A stretch of DNA of 64,000 bases from Sinomonas notoginsengisoli (GCF_021554725.1 NZ_JAIZDP010000001.1:248001-312000), one strand, 5' to 3'; positions 15,984-24,455 are shown, counted from the first letter of the stretch. Notes: generated by a model not told the origin, from the sequence alone. A program made the numbers and translations.

Positions 15984-18074
15984 CTACCCGCGGGAAAGGC
16001 TCTTCTCCCTCACCGGCGCTGCGCCCGAGGCGCGGAGCTCGGCGTAGTAGGCCGCGGCCTCCTCCTGGCGCTGCGCCTCGGCCCCGCTGGCGACGGTCGC
16101 GCGGATGTGCTCCCGGGTGTAGCCGAAAGCGTCCACGAGATCGAGGACGTGCGGACGGAGCTTGGCCAGCAGCCGGTTGACGTACTCGCCCACGGTGCGG
16201 CCGCGCTGCATCGAGAGGCGCCCGTTCATGAGGTACCACTCGAGGTGCTTCTCGATCAGGGTGAGGCCGAAGAGGTCACGCAGCCACGTGAGGACCTGCT
16301 TCGTGCCGGGATCCTCCACCTTGGCCAGAGCGGCGGTGAACGCCTCCCACTGCAGGAGTTCGGCGTGCGCCCGTGCCGCCTCGATGAGCTCGTTCTGGTG
16401 CGAGTTAAAGCGGGCGGCAGCCTCCGCCTGCGGGAGCTTTGTGGCGCCCTGCAGGGCCTGCGCGGCCGTGGCGACCATGGTCTGGACCCGCTCGGCGAGG
16501 AGGAACTGCTGCATGTCGGGGTCGCGGAGGGCGAGCGCGGAGCGTTCGGCGCGGCCGGAGTCGGCGACGAACTGCGCGACTGCCCCCAGTCCCGTCTTGT
16601 AGGCCATCCCGCGGGCCTGGCCGAGCGCGAACTTCGTCAGGGCACCCACGTTCATGGTGCGGAACTCCTTGGCGTAGTCGTTCAGGAGGCGCTTGGCGAC
16701 GAGTTGGAGGAGCACGTTGTTGTCGCCCTCGAACGTGACATACACGTCAAGGTCCGCGCGCAGGGACGCGAAGCGGTTCTCGATCATGAATCCGGCGCCG
16801 CCGCAGGCCTCGCGGCATTCCTGGAGCGTCTCGAGCGCGTGCCACGTGGACAGCGCCTTGAACGCGGCGGCGAGGGTCTCGAGGTCCTGGCGGTCCTCGT
16901 CGGTGTCCTGGGCGCCCGAGAAGACGCCGTCGAACTTGGCCAGGAGCTCCTCGTGCGCAAAGCCCATCGCGTACGTCGCGGCCAGGAGCGGGAAGAGGCG
17001 GCGCTGGTGGCGCTGGTAGTCGAGGAGGACCTCCTCGGCGGTGTCGGAGGAGGCGTTGAACTGGCGCCGCTCGGCGGCGTACCGGATCGCGGCCGTGAGG
17101 CCCACCTTCGAGGCGGCAACGGCCGCGCCGTCGAGGGAGACGCGCCCCTGGACGAGGGTGCCGAGCATGGTGAAGAAGCGGCGGCCGGGGCTCGCGATCG
17201 GGGACGTGTAGGTGCCGTCCTCGGACACGTCACCGTAGCGGTTCAGCAGATTGGTGCGGGGGACGCGCACGTGGTCGAAGCACAGCCGCCCGTTGTCAAT
17301 GCCGTTCAGGCCGCCCTTGACGCCGTCGTCCTCGGTCCTGATGCCGGGCAGCGAGTCCTTGGTCTGCGGGTCGCGGATGGGCACATACAGCGCATGGACG
17401 CCGTGGTTGACCCCCTTGACAATGAGCTGAGCGAATACCACCGCGGCGATTCCGTCCTTGGCTGCGTTGCCGAGGTACTCCTTCCACGAGGCACGGAACG
17501 GGGTGTTGAGGACGAATTCCCCTGTGCCCTCGTCGTAGGTCGCGGTCGTCGCGATGGACGCAACATCGGAGCCGTGACCGATTTCGGTCATGGCGAACGC
17601 ACCCGGGACTGTCAGGTCCATGATGTCCGGGAGCCACTTGGCGTGGTGCTCGGCCGTGCCGAGGTGCAGCACGGCGGCGCCGAAGAGGCCCCATTGCACG
17701 CCGGACTTGATCTGGAGTGAAGGGTCTGCGGTGACGAGCTCCTCGAAGCCGGCAATGTTCCCGCCGTGGTTCTCCTCACCGCCCAGCTCCTTGGGGAACG
17801 CACGCTGGATCGCTCCCTCGTCGACGAGGATCTTGAGCTGGCCGAAGACCCGCTCGCGGTGCTCGGTGTGCGTCAGGCCCTCGAGCTTGTGCAGCTCGGG
17901 CTTCGCCGCGAGCTCGCGGGCCTGGCGGCGCACGGACGCCCACGTGCCGAGCAGCAGCTCGCCGAGCGCGGCCACGTCGACCCGCGGCGACTGCTCGGCG
18001 TCCGGGACATCGGCCTCAGCGAGCGCGTTGACGTCTACGGGCGTGTTCACGGCCTCGGTGGTCGGGTTCGTCAT
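15984..18074 (-). CDS. Acyl-CoA oxidase / acyl-CoA dehydrogenase family protein
   Basis: 696 residues, the length of peroxisomal-type acyl-CoA oxidases rather than the roughly 390 of simple dehydrogenases. It contains AMTEIGHGSDVASIATTATYD (FAD/substrate loop) and the catalytic glutamate in VYVTFEGDNNVLLQ. It catalyses the first step of beta-oxidation, passing electrons to O2 if it is a true oxidase. Its start overlaps the tetR stop by four bases, so it is translationally coupled to the regulator. Across the divergent promoter lie the thiolase, FabG4 and MaoC genes, which could carry out later steps. Confidence 0.9.
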   Translation of the reverse strand: MTNPTTEAVNTPVDVNALAEADVPDAEQSPRVDVAALGELLLGTWASVRRQARELAAKPELHKLEGLTHTEHRERVFGQLKILVDEGAIQRAFPKELGGEENHGGNIAGFEELVTADPSLQIKSGVQWGLFGAAVLHLGTAEHHAKWLPDIMDLTVPGAFAMTEIGHGSDVASIATTATYDEGTGEFVLNTPFRASWKEYLGNAAKDGIAAVVFAQLIVKGVNHGVHALYVPIRDPQTKDSLPGIRTEDDGVKGGLNGIDNGRLCFDHVRVPRTNLLNRYGDVSEDGTYTSPIASPGRRFFTMLGTLVQGRVSLDGAAVAASKVGLTAAIRYAAERRQFNASSDTAEEVLLDYQRHQRRLFPLLAATYAMGFAHEELLAKFDGVFSGAQDTDEDRQDLETLAAAFKALSTWHALETLQECREACGGAGFMIENRFASLRADLDVYVTFEGDNNVLLQLVAKRLLNDYAKEFRTMNVGALTKFALGQARGMAYKTGLGAVAQFVADSGRAERSALALRDPDMQQFLLAERVQTMVATAAQALQGATKLPQAEAAARFNSHQNELIEAARAHAELLQWEAFTAALAKVEDPGTKQVLTWLRDLFGLTLIEKHLEWYLMNGRLSMQRGRTVGEYVNRLLAKLRPHVLDLVDAFGYTREHIRATVASGAEAQRQEEAAAYYAELRASGAAPVREKSLSRG

Positions 18075-18766
18075 GAGATCTCCTCGGTGGAAAGGGTGGC
18101 AGTGCGTGTTTCGGGGGCCGCCTGCGCGGCGATCCCCGCGAAGAGCCAGTCGGCAATGAGTCCAGACATATCCTCGAGCGAGGGCTTGGAGGGGGAGTCG
18201 GGCTCGCGGAGCCAGCGCTCGCCGGCGGCGCGGACGAGGCCGATCGCGGCGGTGGGCCAGTAGGCGAGGGTGGCCGACGCCGCGGGGTCGAGATGGCGAC
18301 GCATCGGCGCCTCGATCATGGCGCCTACAGCGTGGAAGAAGCTCCCGAACGCCTCGTCGGCGGCGGGCTCCGCAGCGCCGGCCCGGGTCACGAACTCGTA
18401 CACGTTCCGCGAGCGCGCCGCCATGCCGAGGTAGGCGGAGACCATGGCTATGAGGCCATCTTCCGGCGTCTGTGCTGCGGCGGCGGCCTCGGCAATGCGT
18501 TCCTGCATCTGGGCGAGGGCGAGCTCTCCCATGGCCGTCTGGAGCCCGGCCTTGTCGCGGAAGTACCGGTAGAACACGGACTTCGACGTGCTCGCCGCGG
18601 CCGCGATCTCCTCCATGGGCACGTCCGGTCCGAGCCGATGGACCGCACGCCGGGCGGCGTGGACCAGTTCTGCGCGGCGCTCCTCGCGGTGGTTCGCCCA
18701 GCGGGCGGTGCGGCCGTCGACGCTGCGTGACGGCACGGCGTCGTGCGCGGTGGTGGCGTAGTTCAC
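18071..18766 (-). CDS. TetR-family regulator of the fatty-acid locus
   Basis: 231 residues with an N-terminal TetR helix-turn-helix (IAAAASTSKSVFYRYFRDKAGL) and a ligand-binding C-terminus. I start it at GTG 18766: a TACGCT hexamer ends seven bases upstream, and the longer reading to 18832 would run through the operator. The palindrome directly upstream of its start suggests autorepression and control of the divergent thiolase operon, probably relieved by an acyl-CoA. The N-terminus includes a near-copy of the dispersed repeat (AHDAV, 18736-18747). Confidence 0.85.
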   Translation of the reverse strand: MNYATTAHDAVPSRSVDGRTARWANHREERRAELVHAARRAVHRLGPDVPMEEIAAAASTSKSVFYRYFRDKAGLQTAMGELALAQMQERIAEAAAAAQTPEDGLIAMVSAYLGMAARSRNVYEFVTRAGAAEPAADEAFGSFFHAVGAMIEAPMRRHLDPAASATLAYWPTAAIGLVRAAGERWLREPDSPSKPSLEDMSGLIADWLFAGIAAQAAPETRTATLSTEEIS

Positions 18767-18797
18767 GATACCGAGCGTATCAGGTACGCTAGGTATC
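18767..18797. promoter_or_regulatory. Shared TetR operator and divergent promoter
   Basis: A 13-bp inverted repeat with one mismatch, GATACCGAGCGTA / TACGCTAGGTATC, around a 5-bp spacer. The minus-strand -10 TACGCT (18774-18779) lies inside the left arm, so binding would block tetR transcription; plus-strand TAGGTA in the right arm may be the -10 of the thiolase operon. Confidence 0.7.
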
Positions 18798-18831
18798 GGT
18801 AACTCATCACAGTTCACGACCGGAGGACGCA

Positions 18832-20142
18832 ATGCCGACTGGCATCCGCAAGGCAGTAGTCGTAGGCGGGAACCGCATCCCGTTCGCCCGTGCGAACGGC
18901 GCGTACATCCGCACTTCGAACCAGGACATGCTCACCGCCGCACTAGATGGGCTCGTGGCCCGGTTCGGCCTCCAGGACGAGCGGATCGGCGAGGTCGCCG
19001 CGGGGGCCGTGCTCAAGCATTCCCGCGACTTCAACCTCACCCGCGAGTCGGTCCTCGGCTCCGCGCTCAGCGCCGAGACCCCTGCCTATGACGTCCAGCA
19101 GGCCTGCGCTACCGGCCTCGAGACGGTCCTGCAGCTCACCGACAAAATCAAGCTCGGCCGCATCGACTCGGCAATCGCGGGCGGCGTCGACTCCGCCTCA
19201 GACGCACCGATCGCTGTGAGTGAGGGGCTGCGCGAGGTGATCCTCGAACTCAACCGCGCGAAGACCCTCCAGCAGAAGCTCAAGGCCGTCTCCAGACTTC
19301 GCCCAAAGGACCTCGCGCCCAACGCGCCGGGAACCGGGGAGCCCCGCACCGGACTCTCCATGGGCGAGCACCAGGCGCTCACCACGAAGCAGTGGGGCAT
19401 CACCCGCGAGGCCCAGGACGAGCTCTCGCTCGCCTCGCACCGCAACCTCGCCGCCGCCTACGAGCGCGGATTCTTCGACGACCTCGTGACTCCCTACCGC
19501 GGGCTCACGAAGGATTCCAACCTGCGCCCGGACACGACCATCGAGAAGATGGGCAAGCTCAAGCCCGTCTTCGGCAAGCACCTCGGCCCGGAGGCGACCA
19601 TGACGGCGGGGAACTCGACCCCGCTCACCGACGGCGCCTCGACCGTGCTCCTCGCCTCTGAGGACTGGGCTCGCGAGCGTGACCTGCCCATCCTTGCTGA
19701 CGTCATCGACGGCGAGGCGGGCGCCGTGGACTTCGTGCACGGCAAGGACGGGCTCCTCATGGCGCCGGTGTTCGCTGTGCCTCGACTGCTGGCCCGTCTG
19801 GGCCTCACGCTCGAGGACATCGACTACTTCGAAATCCACGAGGCGTTCGCCGGCACCGTGCTTGCCACGCTCGCCGCGTGGGAGGACGCCGACTTCTGCC
19901 GCGAGCGCCTCGGCCTCGACGGCGCCTTCGGCAAGGTGGACCGCGCCAAGCTCAACGTCAATGGCTCCTCGCTCGCCGCGGGCCATCCGTTCGCCGCGAC
20001 CGGCGGCAGGATCGTCGCGACGCTCGCGAAGCAGCTGCATGAACGCACCGCCGCCGAGGACCTGGGCCGACCGGCGCGCGGCCTCATCTCGGTGTGCGCC
20101 GCTGGCGGCATGGGCGTTGTCGCCGTCCTCGAGGGCCGCTGA
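18832..20142 (+). CDS. fadI: Acetyl-CoA C-acyltransferase (thiolase; FadA2/FadI type)
   Basis: 436 residues. Nucleophilic cysteine in VQQACATGLE (about residue 92), histidine in EIHEAFAG, the GHPFAATGGR block, and the second cysteine in SVCAAGGMGV are all present, so it is a complete degradative or biosynthetic thiolase. ATG 18832 has GGAGGA seven bases upstream. It leads an operon with the FabG4-like reductase (27 bp) and MaoC hydratase. The M. tuberculosis fadA2-fabG4-htdX neighbourhood has the same three families. Confidence 0.92.
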   Translation: MPTGIRKAVVVGGNRIPFARANGAYIRTSNQDMLTAALDGLVARFGLQDERIGEVAAGAVLKHSRDFNLTRESVLGSALSAETPAYDVQQACATGLETVLQLTDKIKLGRIDSAIAGGVDSASDAPIAVSEGLREVILELNRAKTLQQKLKAVSRLRPKDLAPNAPGTGEPRTGLSMGEHQALTTKQWGITREAQDELSLASHRNLAAAYERGFFDDLVTPYRGLTKDSNLRPDTTIEKMGKLKPVFGKHLGPEATMTAGNSTPLTDGASTVLLASEDWARERDLPILADVIDGEAGAVDFVHGKDGLLMAPVFAVPRLLARLGLTLEDIDYFEIHEAFAGTVLATLAAWEDADFCRERLGLDGAFGKVDRAKLNVNGSSLAAGHPFAATGGRIVATLAKQLHERTAAEDLGRPARGLISVCAAGGMGVVAVLEGR

Positions 20143-20169
20143 GCCGAGCAGGTTGGGGAAGGGAAACAC

Positions 20170-21609
20170 ATGGCAGACAAGTACACCGACCTCGTCTCGC
20201 GCGGATGGGGCCGGGACCTCGCCAAGCGCCTCGGGCTCCCACAGCCGGTGATGCTGCGCCGCTACGAGCCCGGCGTGCCCCTCGTGCCCGGGCCCGTGCT
20301 GGTCGTCGGCACCGGTACGGCGGCCGACGCGCTCGAGACCGCGCTCAAGGGCTGGGATGTGGAGGTAGTCCGGGACGCCGGGGTCGCGCCCGCCACCGGT
20401 GGGAGGCACGACGCCGGTGCGCCGCCGACGTCGTCCGCCTCGCCTTCCGCCCCGGCTGGACCGGGGACAGCGGCGGGCGAAGGCTCGCCGAAGCTCGGCG
20501 GAATCGTGCTCGCACTCGATGCCGTTGCGCGGCCAGAGGACCTCTCAGGACCGATCCTCGCGGCCGGACGCGCGCTGCGCTCGCTCGCGCCGAGCGCGCG
20601 GGTCGTGACGGTGTCACGGCGATCCTCGACCTCCGACGAACCTGCCCTGGCTGCTGCTCGCTCGGGCGTCGAGGGGGCGCTGCGCTCGCTGGCCAAGGAG
20701 CTCCGCAACGGCGGCACGGGCAACGGGATCCTGCTGGGCGAGGGCGTTCAGGCCGATGCACCGAGCGTGCTCGGGGCGCTGCGGTTCCTGCTCTCCGGGC
20801 GGTCGGCGTTCGTGGACGGACAGTTCCTCACGGTCGGGACCGCCAAGGGGGAACTGCCGGCCGACCCCGACCACCCGCTGGCGGGCAAGGTCGCCGTGGT
20901 GACCGGGGCCGCGCGGGGCATCGGGGCCGCCATCGCCCGGACGCTCGCGCGGGACGGGGCGAAGGTCGTAGTCGTCGACGTTCCCGCAGCCGGGGATTCT
21001 CTCGCGAAGGTTGCCAACGAGGTGCGCGGCACCGCCCTCCAGCTCGACATCACGAAGCCGGATGCAGGGGAGCGGATCCTCGAGCACGCCCTGCACCGCC
21101 ACGGCGCATTCGACGTCCTCGTCCACAACGCCGGCATCACGCGGGACAAGCTCCTGGCCAACATGGACGTGGCCAGGTGGGACTCCGTGATCGCCGTGAA
21201 CATCGCGGCGCAGCTGCGGATCAACGAGGCGCTGCTCGCGTCCGGGAAGCTCGGCGAGGGGTTCCGGATCGTCTCGGTCGCATCGACATCGGGCATCGCG
21301 GGCAACCGCGGGCAGACCAACTACGCGGCGTCGAAGGCCGGAGTAATCGGCATGGTCCGCTCCACCGCGGCGCGCCTCGCCCCGATCGGCGGCACCGCCA
21401 ACGCCGTGGCGCCGGGGTTCATCGAGACCGAAATGACGGCGAAGGTCCCGCTTGCGATGCGGGAGGTTGGACGCCGGATCAACTCGCTCCAGCAGGGCGG
21501 CCAGCCCGTGGACGTGGCGGAGGCAATAGGGTTCTTGGCCTCTGATGCGGCGGGAGGAGTCTCGGGTAACGTCCTGCGCGTGTGTGGTCAATATTGGATG
21601 GGCCAATGA
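20170..21609 (+). CDS. fabG4: High-molecular-weight 3-oxoacyl-(ACP/CoA) reductase, FabG4-like
   Basis: 479 residues: an N-terminal flavodoxin-like domain of about 210 residues fused to a classical SDR with VVTGAARGIGAAIARTLARD, the NAG motif in LVHNAGITRD and catalytic NYAASKAG (YxxxK intact). This architecture matches mycobacterial FabG4 (Rv0242c), an NADH-dependent 3-ketoacyl-CoA reductase. Residues about 72-105 are a Gly/Ala/Pro/Ser-rich insert that looks like a disordered loop. It overlaps the following MaoC gene by four bases. Confidence 0.9.
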   Translation: MADKYTDLVSRGWGRDLAKRLGLPQPVMLRRYEPGVPLVPGPVLVVGTGTAADALETALKGWDVEVVRDAGVAPATGGRHDAGAPPTSSASPSAPAGPGTAAGEGSPKLGGIVLALDAVARPEDLSGPILAAGRALRSLAPSARVVTVSRRSSTSDEPALAAARSGVEGALRSLAKELRNGGTGNGILLGEGVQADAPSVLGALRFLLSGRSAFVDGQFLTVGTAKGELPADPDHPLAGKVAVVTGAARGIGAAIARTLARDGAKVVVVDVPAAGDSLAKVANEVRGTALQLDITKPDAGERILEHALHRHGAFDVLVHNAGITRDKLLANMDVARWDSVIAVNIAAQLRINEALLASGKLGEGFRIVSVASTSGIAGNRGQTNYAASKAGVIGMVRSTAARLAPIGGTANAVAPGFIETEMTAKVPLAMREVGRRINSLQQGGQPVDVAEAIGFLASDAAGGVSGNVLRVCGQYWMGQ

Positions 21610-22547
21610 GCGCCCCCGCGCGCGGCTCAGCGCGAGGCGGGATCGAGACGGTTGAGCTGCCCGAGGTCCCCTCGCTCTCGAAGCTGTATGTCGCGGCCGC
21701 AGCCGAGGCTGCGCGGCTCATGATCTCCCGGGGCAGCGGCGCGCGGCGACTTCCGAGCGCGAAGCACCATGTCGCCGTCGTGCGCCCGGATCTGGCCAAA
21801 CTCACGGAGTACCAGCACCTGCTCGGGGAGGCCGCGCGTGACGCAATGCCCGCCGGGTACCTGCACGCGCTCGCGTTCCCGGTGGCGATGGGCTTCATGG
21901 GCCGCGAGGACTTCCCCCTGCCGCTGCTCGGAATGGTGCACCTGCGCAACCACGTGGAGTACCGAGAGCCGGTGACCTACAACGATCTGCTCGACGTGAC
22001 GGCGTGGGCCGAGAACCTGTGCGGCCACCGTGCCGGGACGCAGGTTGACGTGGTGGCCGAGGTGCGCCGCGTCGGGGAGGCCGAGCCGGTGTGGAGGGGC
22101 GTTTCGACGTACCTCGCCAAAGGCGTGTTCCTTCCCGGGGTCGACAAGCGCGGCGCCTCCGAGGTGCGCGAGGACTTCCGCCCGCCGCTGCCCACGGCGT
22201 TGTGGCAGCTGGGGTCCCAGACAGGGCGCGCGTACGCGGCCGTGTCGGGGGACTTCAACCCCATCCACCTCAGTTCCATCTCGGCTCGTGCCCTGGGGAT
22301 GCGGCGCTCCATTGCCCATGGCATGTACACGGCCTCGCGGGCGCTTGCGGAGGTGGGGACCGTCAAGGGCGACTCGTTCGTGTGGGACGCAAAGTTCGAG
22401 GCACCCGTGTTCCTGCCCGCGCGGGTGGCCGTGAACATCACCGACATCCCCGACGACGAGGATGCGTGGGAGCGGTCCGAGTTCGTGGGCTGGAACTCAA
22501 AGTCGGGCCGGCGCCACTTCGTGGGGTCGGTCTCCCGGCTCGCCTGA
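21606..22547 (+). CDS. MaoC-family (R)-specific enoyl hydratase, HtdX-like
   Basis: 313 residues with two hot-dog halves. The C-terminal half carries the hydratase 2 motif: SGDFNPIHLS with the catalytic Asp and His, then MRRSIAHGMYTASRA. The N-terminal half lacks it and is probably structural, as in mycobacterial HtdX (Rv0241c). It hydrates or dehydrates (R)-3-hydroxyacyl thioesters made by the coupled FabG4. A strong hairpin follows, so it ends the operon. Confidence 0.9.
   Translation: MSAPARGSARGGIETVELPEVPSLSKLYVAAAAEAARLMISRGSGARRLPSAKHHVAVVRPDLAKLTEYQHLLGEAARDAMPAGYLHALAFPVAMGFMGREDFPLPLLGMVHLRNHVEYREPVTYNDLLDVTAWAENLCGHRAGTQVDVVAEVRRVGEAEPVWRGVSTYLAKGVFLPGVDKRGASEVREDFRPPLPTALWQLGSQTGRAYAAVSGDFNPIHLSSISARALGMRRSIAHGMYTASRALAEVGTVKGDSFVWDAKFEAPVFLPARVAVNITDIPDDEDAWERSEFVGWNSKSGRRHFVGSVSRLA
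21773..21784. repeat. Dispersed 12-mer inside the MaoC gene
   Basis: Exact CGCCGTCGTGCG, read here as part of VAVVRPD; the conserved codons suggest that this copy sits in a frame tolerated by the fold. Confidence 0.6.
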
Positions 22548-22558
22548 GTTTGCTGCCT

Positions 22559-22608
22559 GACGCACGACGGCGCCGCTCACCCGTGTGGTGAGTGGCGCCA
22601 TTCGCGTC
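22559..22608 (+). terminator. Terminator of the thiolase-fabG4-maoC operon
   Basis: A long hairpin: GACGC/GCGTC base, internal bulge, then GGCGCCGCTCAC with GTGAGTGGCGCC (one G-U). The left arm holds an exact copy of the dispersed 12-mer (22561-22572). Confidence 0.7.
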
Positions 22609-22644
22609 GGGTGGCCAAATCTGGCCTGTCGAGCCAGTCGGGCG

Positions 22645-22773
22645 TCAGTAGTCCTTCTTGGCGAGCTCTTTGATCCACTCGGGCGTAACTTTGCCGAGCT
22701 TGGGGTCGGTCGTCACGCGGAGGCGGGCGGCCGCTGCCTGGACACGCAGCTCGGCACGCGGCACGCGAACCAT
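22645..22773 (-). CDS. Possible 42-residue protein or gene remnant
   Basis: An ATG-to-TGA frame reading MVRVPRAELRVQAAAARLRV followed by a lysine-rich end, KELAKKDY. It looks like protein rather than noise because its 3' half uses codons typical of the neighbours. There is no good ribosome site (GGACA only), and the DNA upstream (to about 23040) uses atypical codons in every frame, so a decayed longer gene is equally possible. I do not recognise a family. Confidence 0.35.
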   Translation of the reverse strand: MVRVPRAELRVQAAAARLRVTTDPKLGKVTPEWIKELAKKDY

Positions 22774-23040
22774 TGTCCGTGACTACGAGGTCCGCGTCGA
22801 GTCTGCTCTCGACGGCTTGCATTGGGGCCCGCCACGTCGTTGCTAATAGGGAAACCTCGTCATTGGTCGGGCATACCGTTACGCTCAGCACACCGGTCAC
22901 CGCTACACCTCCACGGCGCCGCCGTTGCAGGGGAATCGGGAGATCGTAGGCCACCGAGTCGGGTTTCCCGGCGGGCAGTACGTCTTCCACACGGCCGCAT
23001 CTCTTCACGCACCCGCCGGATCGACGCTGCCGCAGCATGT
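22774..23040. other. Stretch without a convincing gene
   Basis: Frames here are open on the minus strand, but codon use is unlike the neighbours and no known domain is visible. It lies between two repeat-bearing hairpins (22559-22608 and 23041-23085), which makes it look like a relic or spacer. Confidence 0.5.
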
Positions 23041-23085
23041 ACGACGGCGCCGCCGCCCACGCGTGGTGAGCGGCGGCGCCGTCGT
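23041..23085 (-). terminator. Terminator of the alcohol dehydrogenase gene
   Basis: A perfect 16-bp stem ACGACGGCGCCGCCGC (23041-23056) with its complement (23070-23085) and a 13-nt loop, 38 bp past the adh stop codon. The right arm includes the exact dispersed 12-mer (23077-23088). Confidence 0.65.
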
Positions 23086-23122
23086 GCGCCCTCAGAGCAT
23101 CTGGAGGCTCGCCGGGTGTGGC

Positions 23123-24076
23123 CTACTCGTACATCGCGATGAACCGGCCGATCACGCCGCCGGCGCGCAGCTTGTCGATTGCCTCGGGGATGTCAGCCTG
23201 CGTGATGAGGTTCATCGGCGGGTTCAGCTTGCCCGTCTTCATGAGCTCGTAGATGCCCTCGAGGTCCTCGCGCGTGCCGGACTTGGACCCCTTGACCGTG
23301 AGCTGGTTGATGATGATCGGGTACGTGTTGATGGTCGCCTCCAGGCGGCCCATGCCCACCTGCACAAGGGTGCCGAACTCGGCCAGGGTTTCGATGGCCG
23401 CTGCCGTCGTCGTGCCGAAGCCGGCGTAGTCGACGATGAGGTCGAGCTTCTTGTCCTTGAAAGCATCGATCGAGTCGGCAACGCCCGCGAGCCCGATCTC
23501 GTCGGCGAGCTTCTGCGTCTCCGGGTTGACCTCGGCGCCGTAGACCTCGGCTCCGGACAGTACGGCAACGCGGGCTCCGATGTAGCCGAGGCCGCCGAGG
23601 CCGATCACGCCGACCCTCATGCCCGCCTTGGCCGCGCCCGCGGTCATCATCGCGTGGTAGGCGGTCAGGCCCGCGTCGGTGGCCATGGCGCCGAGGTCGA
23701 ACGGGACCTCGTCGGGCAGCCGGACGAGGTTGTCCGCAGTAGCCACGAGTTTCGGACCGAACCCGCCGTCCCACCGGCCGTAGCCGAGGGCGTCGCCGTC
23801 CTTCATGACGGGGGCGAGGCCCACCCGGTCGCCCACCTTCCACTGCTCCATGCCCTCGCCGACCTCGGTGATGACGCCGGCGTTCTCGTGCCCCATGGTG
23901 CGGGGAAGGACGGGGAAGAGCGGCATCCAACCCGGGTCGTCGAGCGCGGTGACGTCCGAGTGGCACACACCCGCGGCCTTCACCTCGACGACGACCTGCC
24001 CCGGGCCAGCGTGCGGCTCTGGGACCTCGTTGAACGCGAGCGGATTGCTGGTACCGGTGAACTGCCATGCCTTCAT
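23123..24076 (-). CDS. Zinc-dependent alcohol dehydrogenase, short form lacking the structural-zinc lobe
   Basis: 317 residues of the medium-chain dehydrogenase family. The catalytic zinc site is visible: Cys in AAGVCHSDVTAL and His-Glu in TMGHENAGVI. The NAD-binding motif GLGGLGYIGARVA follows. Where most bacterial ADHs have four cysteines binding structural zinc, this one reads GLAPVMKDGDALGYGRW with no cysteine, which explains its length (about 30 residues short). Substrate is unknown. It has an AAGGAGAT ribosome site and a TAGAGT -10 at 24155-24160, giving a leader of about 70 nt. Confidence 0.88.
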   Translation of the reverse strand: MKAWQFTGTSNPLAFNEVPEPHAGPGQVVVEVKAAGVCHSDVTALDDPGWMPLFPVLPRTMGHENAGVITEVGEGMEQWKVGDRVGLAPVMKDGDALGYGRWDGGFGPKLVATADNLVRLPDEVPFDLGAMATDAGLTAYHAMMTAGAAKAGMRVGVIGLGGLGYIGARVAVLSGAEVYGAEVNPETQKLADEIGLAGVADSIDAFKDKKLDLIVDYAGFGTTTAAAIETLAEFGTLVQVGMGRLEATINTYPIIINQLTVKGSKSGTREDLEGIYELMKTGKLNPPMNLITQADIPEAIDKLRAGGVIGRFIAMYE

Positions 24077-24154
24077 GGAAATCTCCTTCGGATCAATTCC
24101 CTGTGAGCGCCCGCCCTGCCCCTGGACTACCGGATGCGGGGGACGCCACTAAAA

Positions 24155-24160
24155 ACTCTA
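24155..24160 (-). promoter_or_regulatory. -10 of the alcohol dehydrogenase promoter
   Basis: TAGAGT on the minus strand, followed by TTTTAG; predicted start near 24148. Confidence 0.3.
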
Positions 24161-24224
24161 CGTCTGGTAGAAGCAGTAGGCTCCGGCCATTCTGCCCAAT
24201 GGAATACCAAGCCGGAGACGACGG

Positions 24225-24252
24225 GAAGCCCCGGTCCGAAGACCGGGGCTTC
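24225..24252 (-). terminator. Terminator of tRNA-Leu
   Basis: A perfect 12-bp stem GAAGCCCCGGTC / GACCGGGGCTTC with a TTCG loop on the minus strand, three bases beyond the tRNA CCA end. Confidence 0.8.
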
Positions 24253-24255
24253 CAG

Positions 24256-24342
24256 TGGTGCGCGGAGGGGGACTTGAACCCCCACGCCCTATTCGGGCAC
24301 TAGCACCTCAAGCTAGCGCGTCTGCCATTCCGCCACCCGCGC
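24256..24342 (-). tRNA. tRNA-Leu (anticodon GAG)
   Basis: An 87-nt class II tRNA. The acceptor stem GCGCGGG pairs with TCCGCGC; the discriminator is A, and CCA is encoded (24256-24258). The anticodon loop reads CTTGAGG, giving anticodon GAG for CUC/CUU leucine codons. A variable arm (GTGCCCGAATAGGGCGT) is as expected for tRNA-Leu, and the T-loop GGTTCAAGTCC is intact. A TAGAGT -10 (24400-24405) lies upstream and a hairpin immediately downstream. Confidence 0.96.
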
Positions 24343-24399
24343 AGGCGACACACCGAAAGGCGAATCGATCACTCGGTTCCCTCCCGGGCAGCGAGAAAG

Positions 24400-24405
24400 A
24401 CTCTA
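24400..24405 (-). promoter_or_regulatory. -10 of tRNA-Leu
   Basis: TAGAGT on the minus strand; it would give a precursor with about 50 nt of 5' leader. Confidence 0.35.
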
Positions 24406-24455
24406 CACGACCCGGTGGTGGAAGCTGAAATCGGAGCGCGCCCGCGCGGCGGGAC

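Noticed and set aside
22577-23038. A 153-codon minus-strand frame covering the gap
   Set aside because: Its codon use does not match neighbours, it crosses the hairpin at 22559-22608, and its 3' part is out of frame with the more protein-like 42-codon frame.
2214-23085. CRISPR array suggested by repeated palindromic units
   Set aside because: Copies are kilobases apart with no regular spacers and no cas genes; they are terminators and dispersed motifs.
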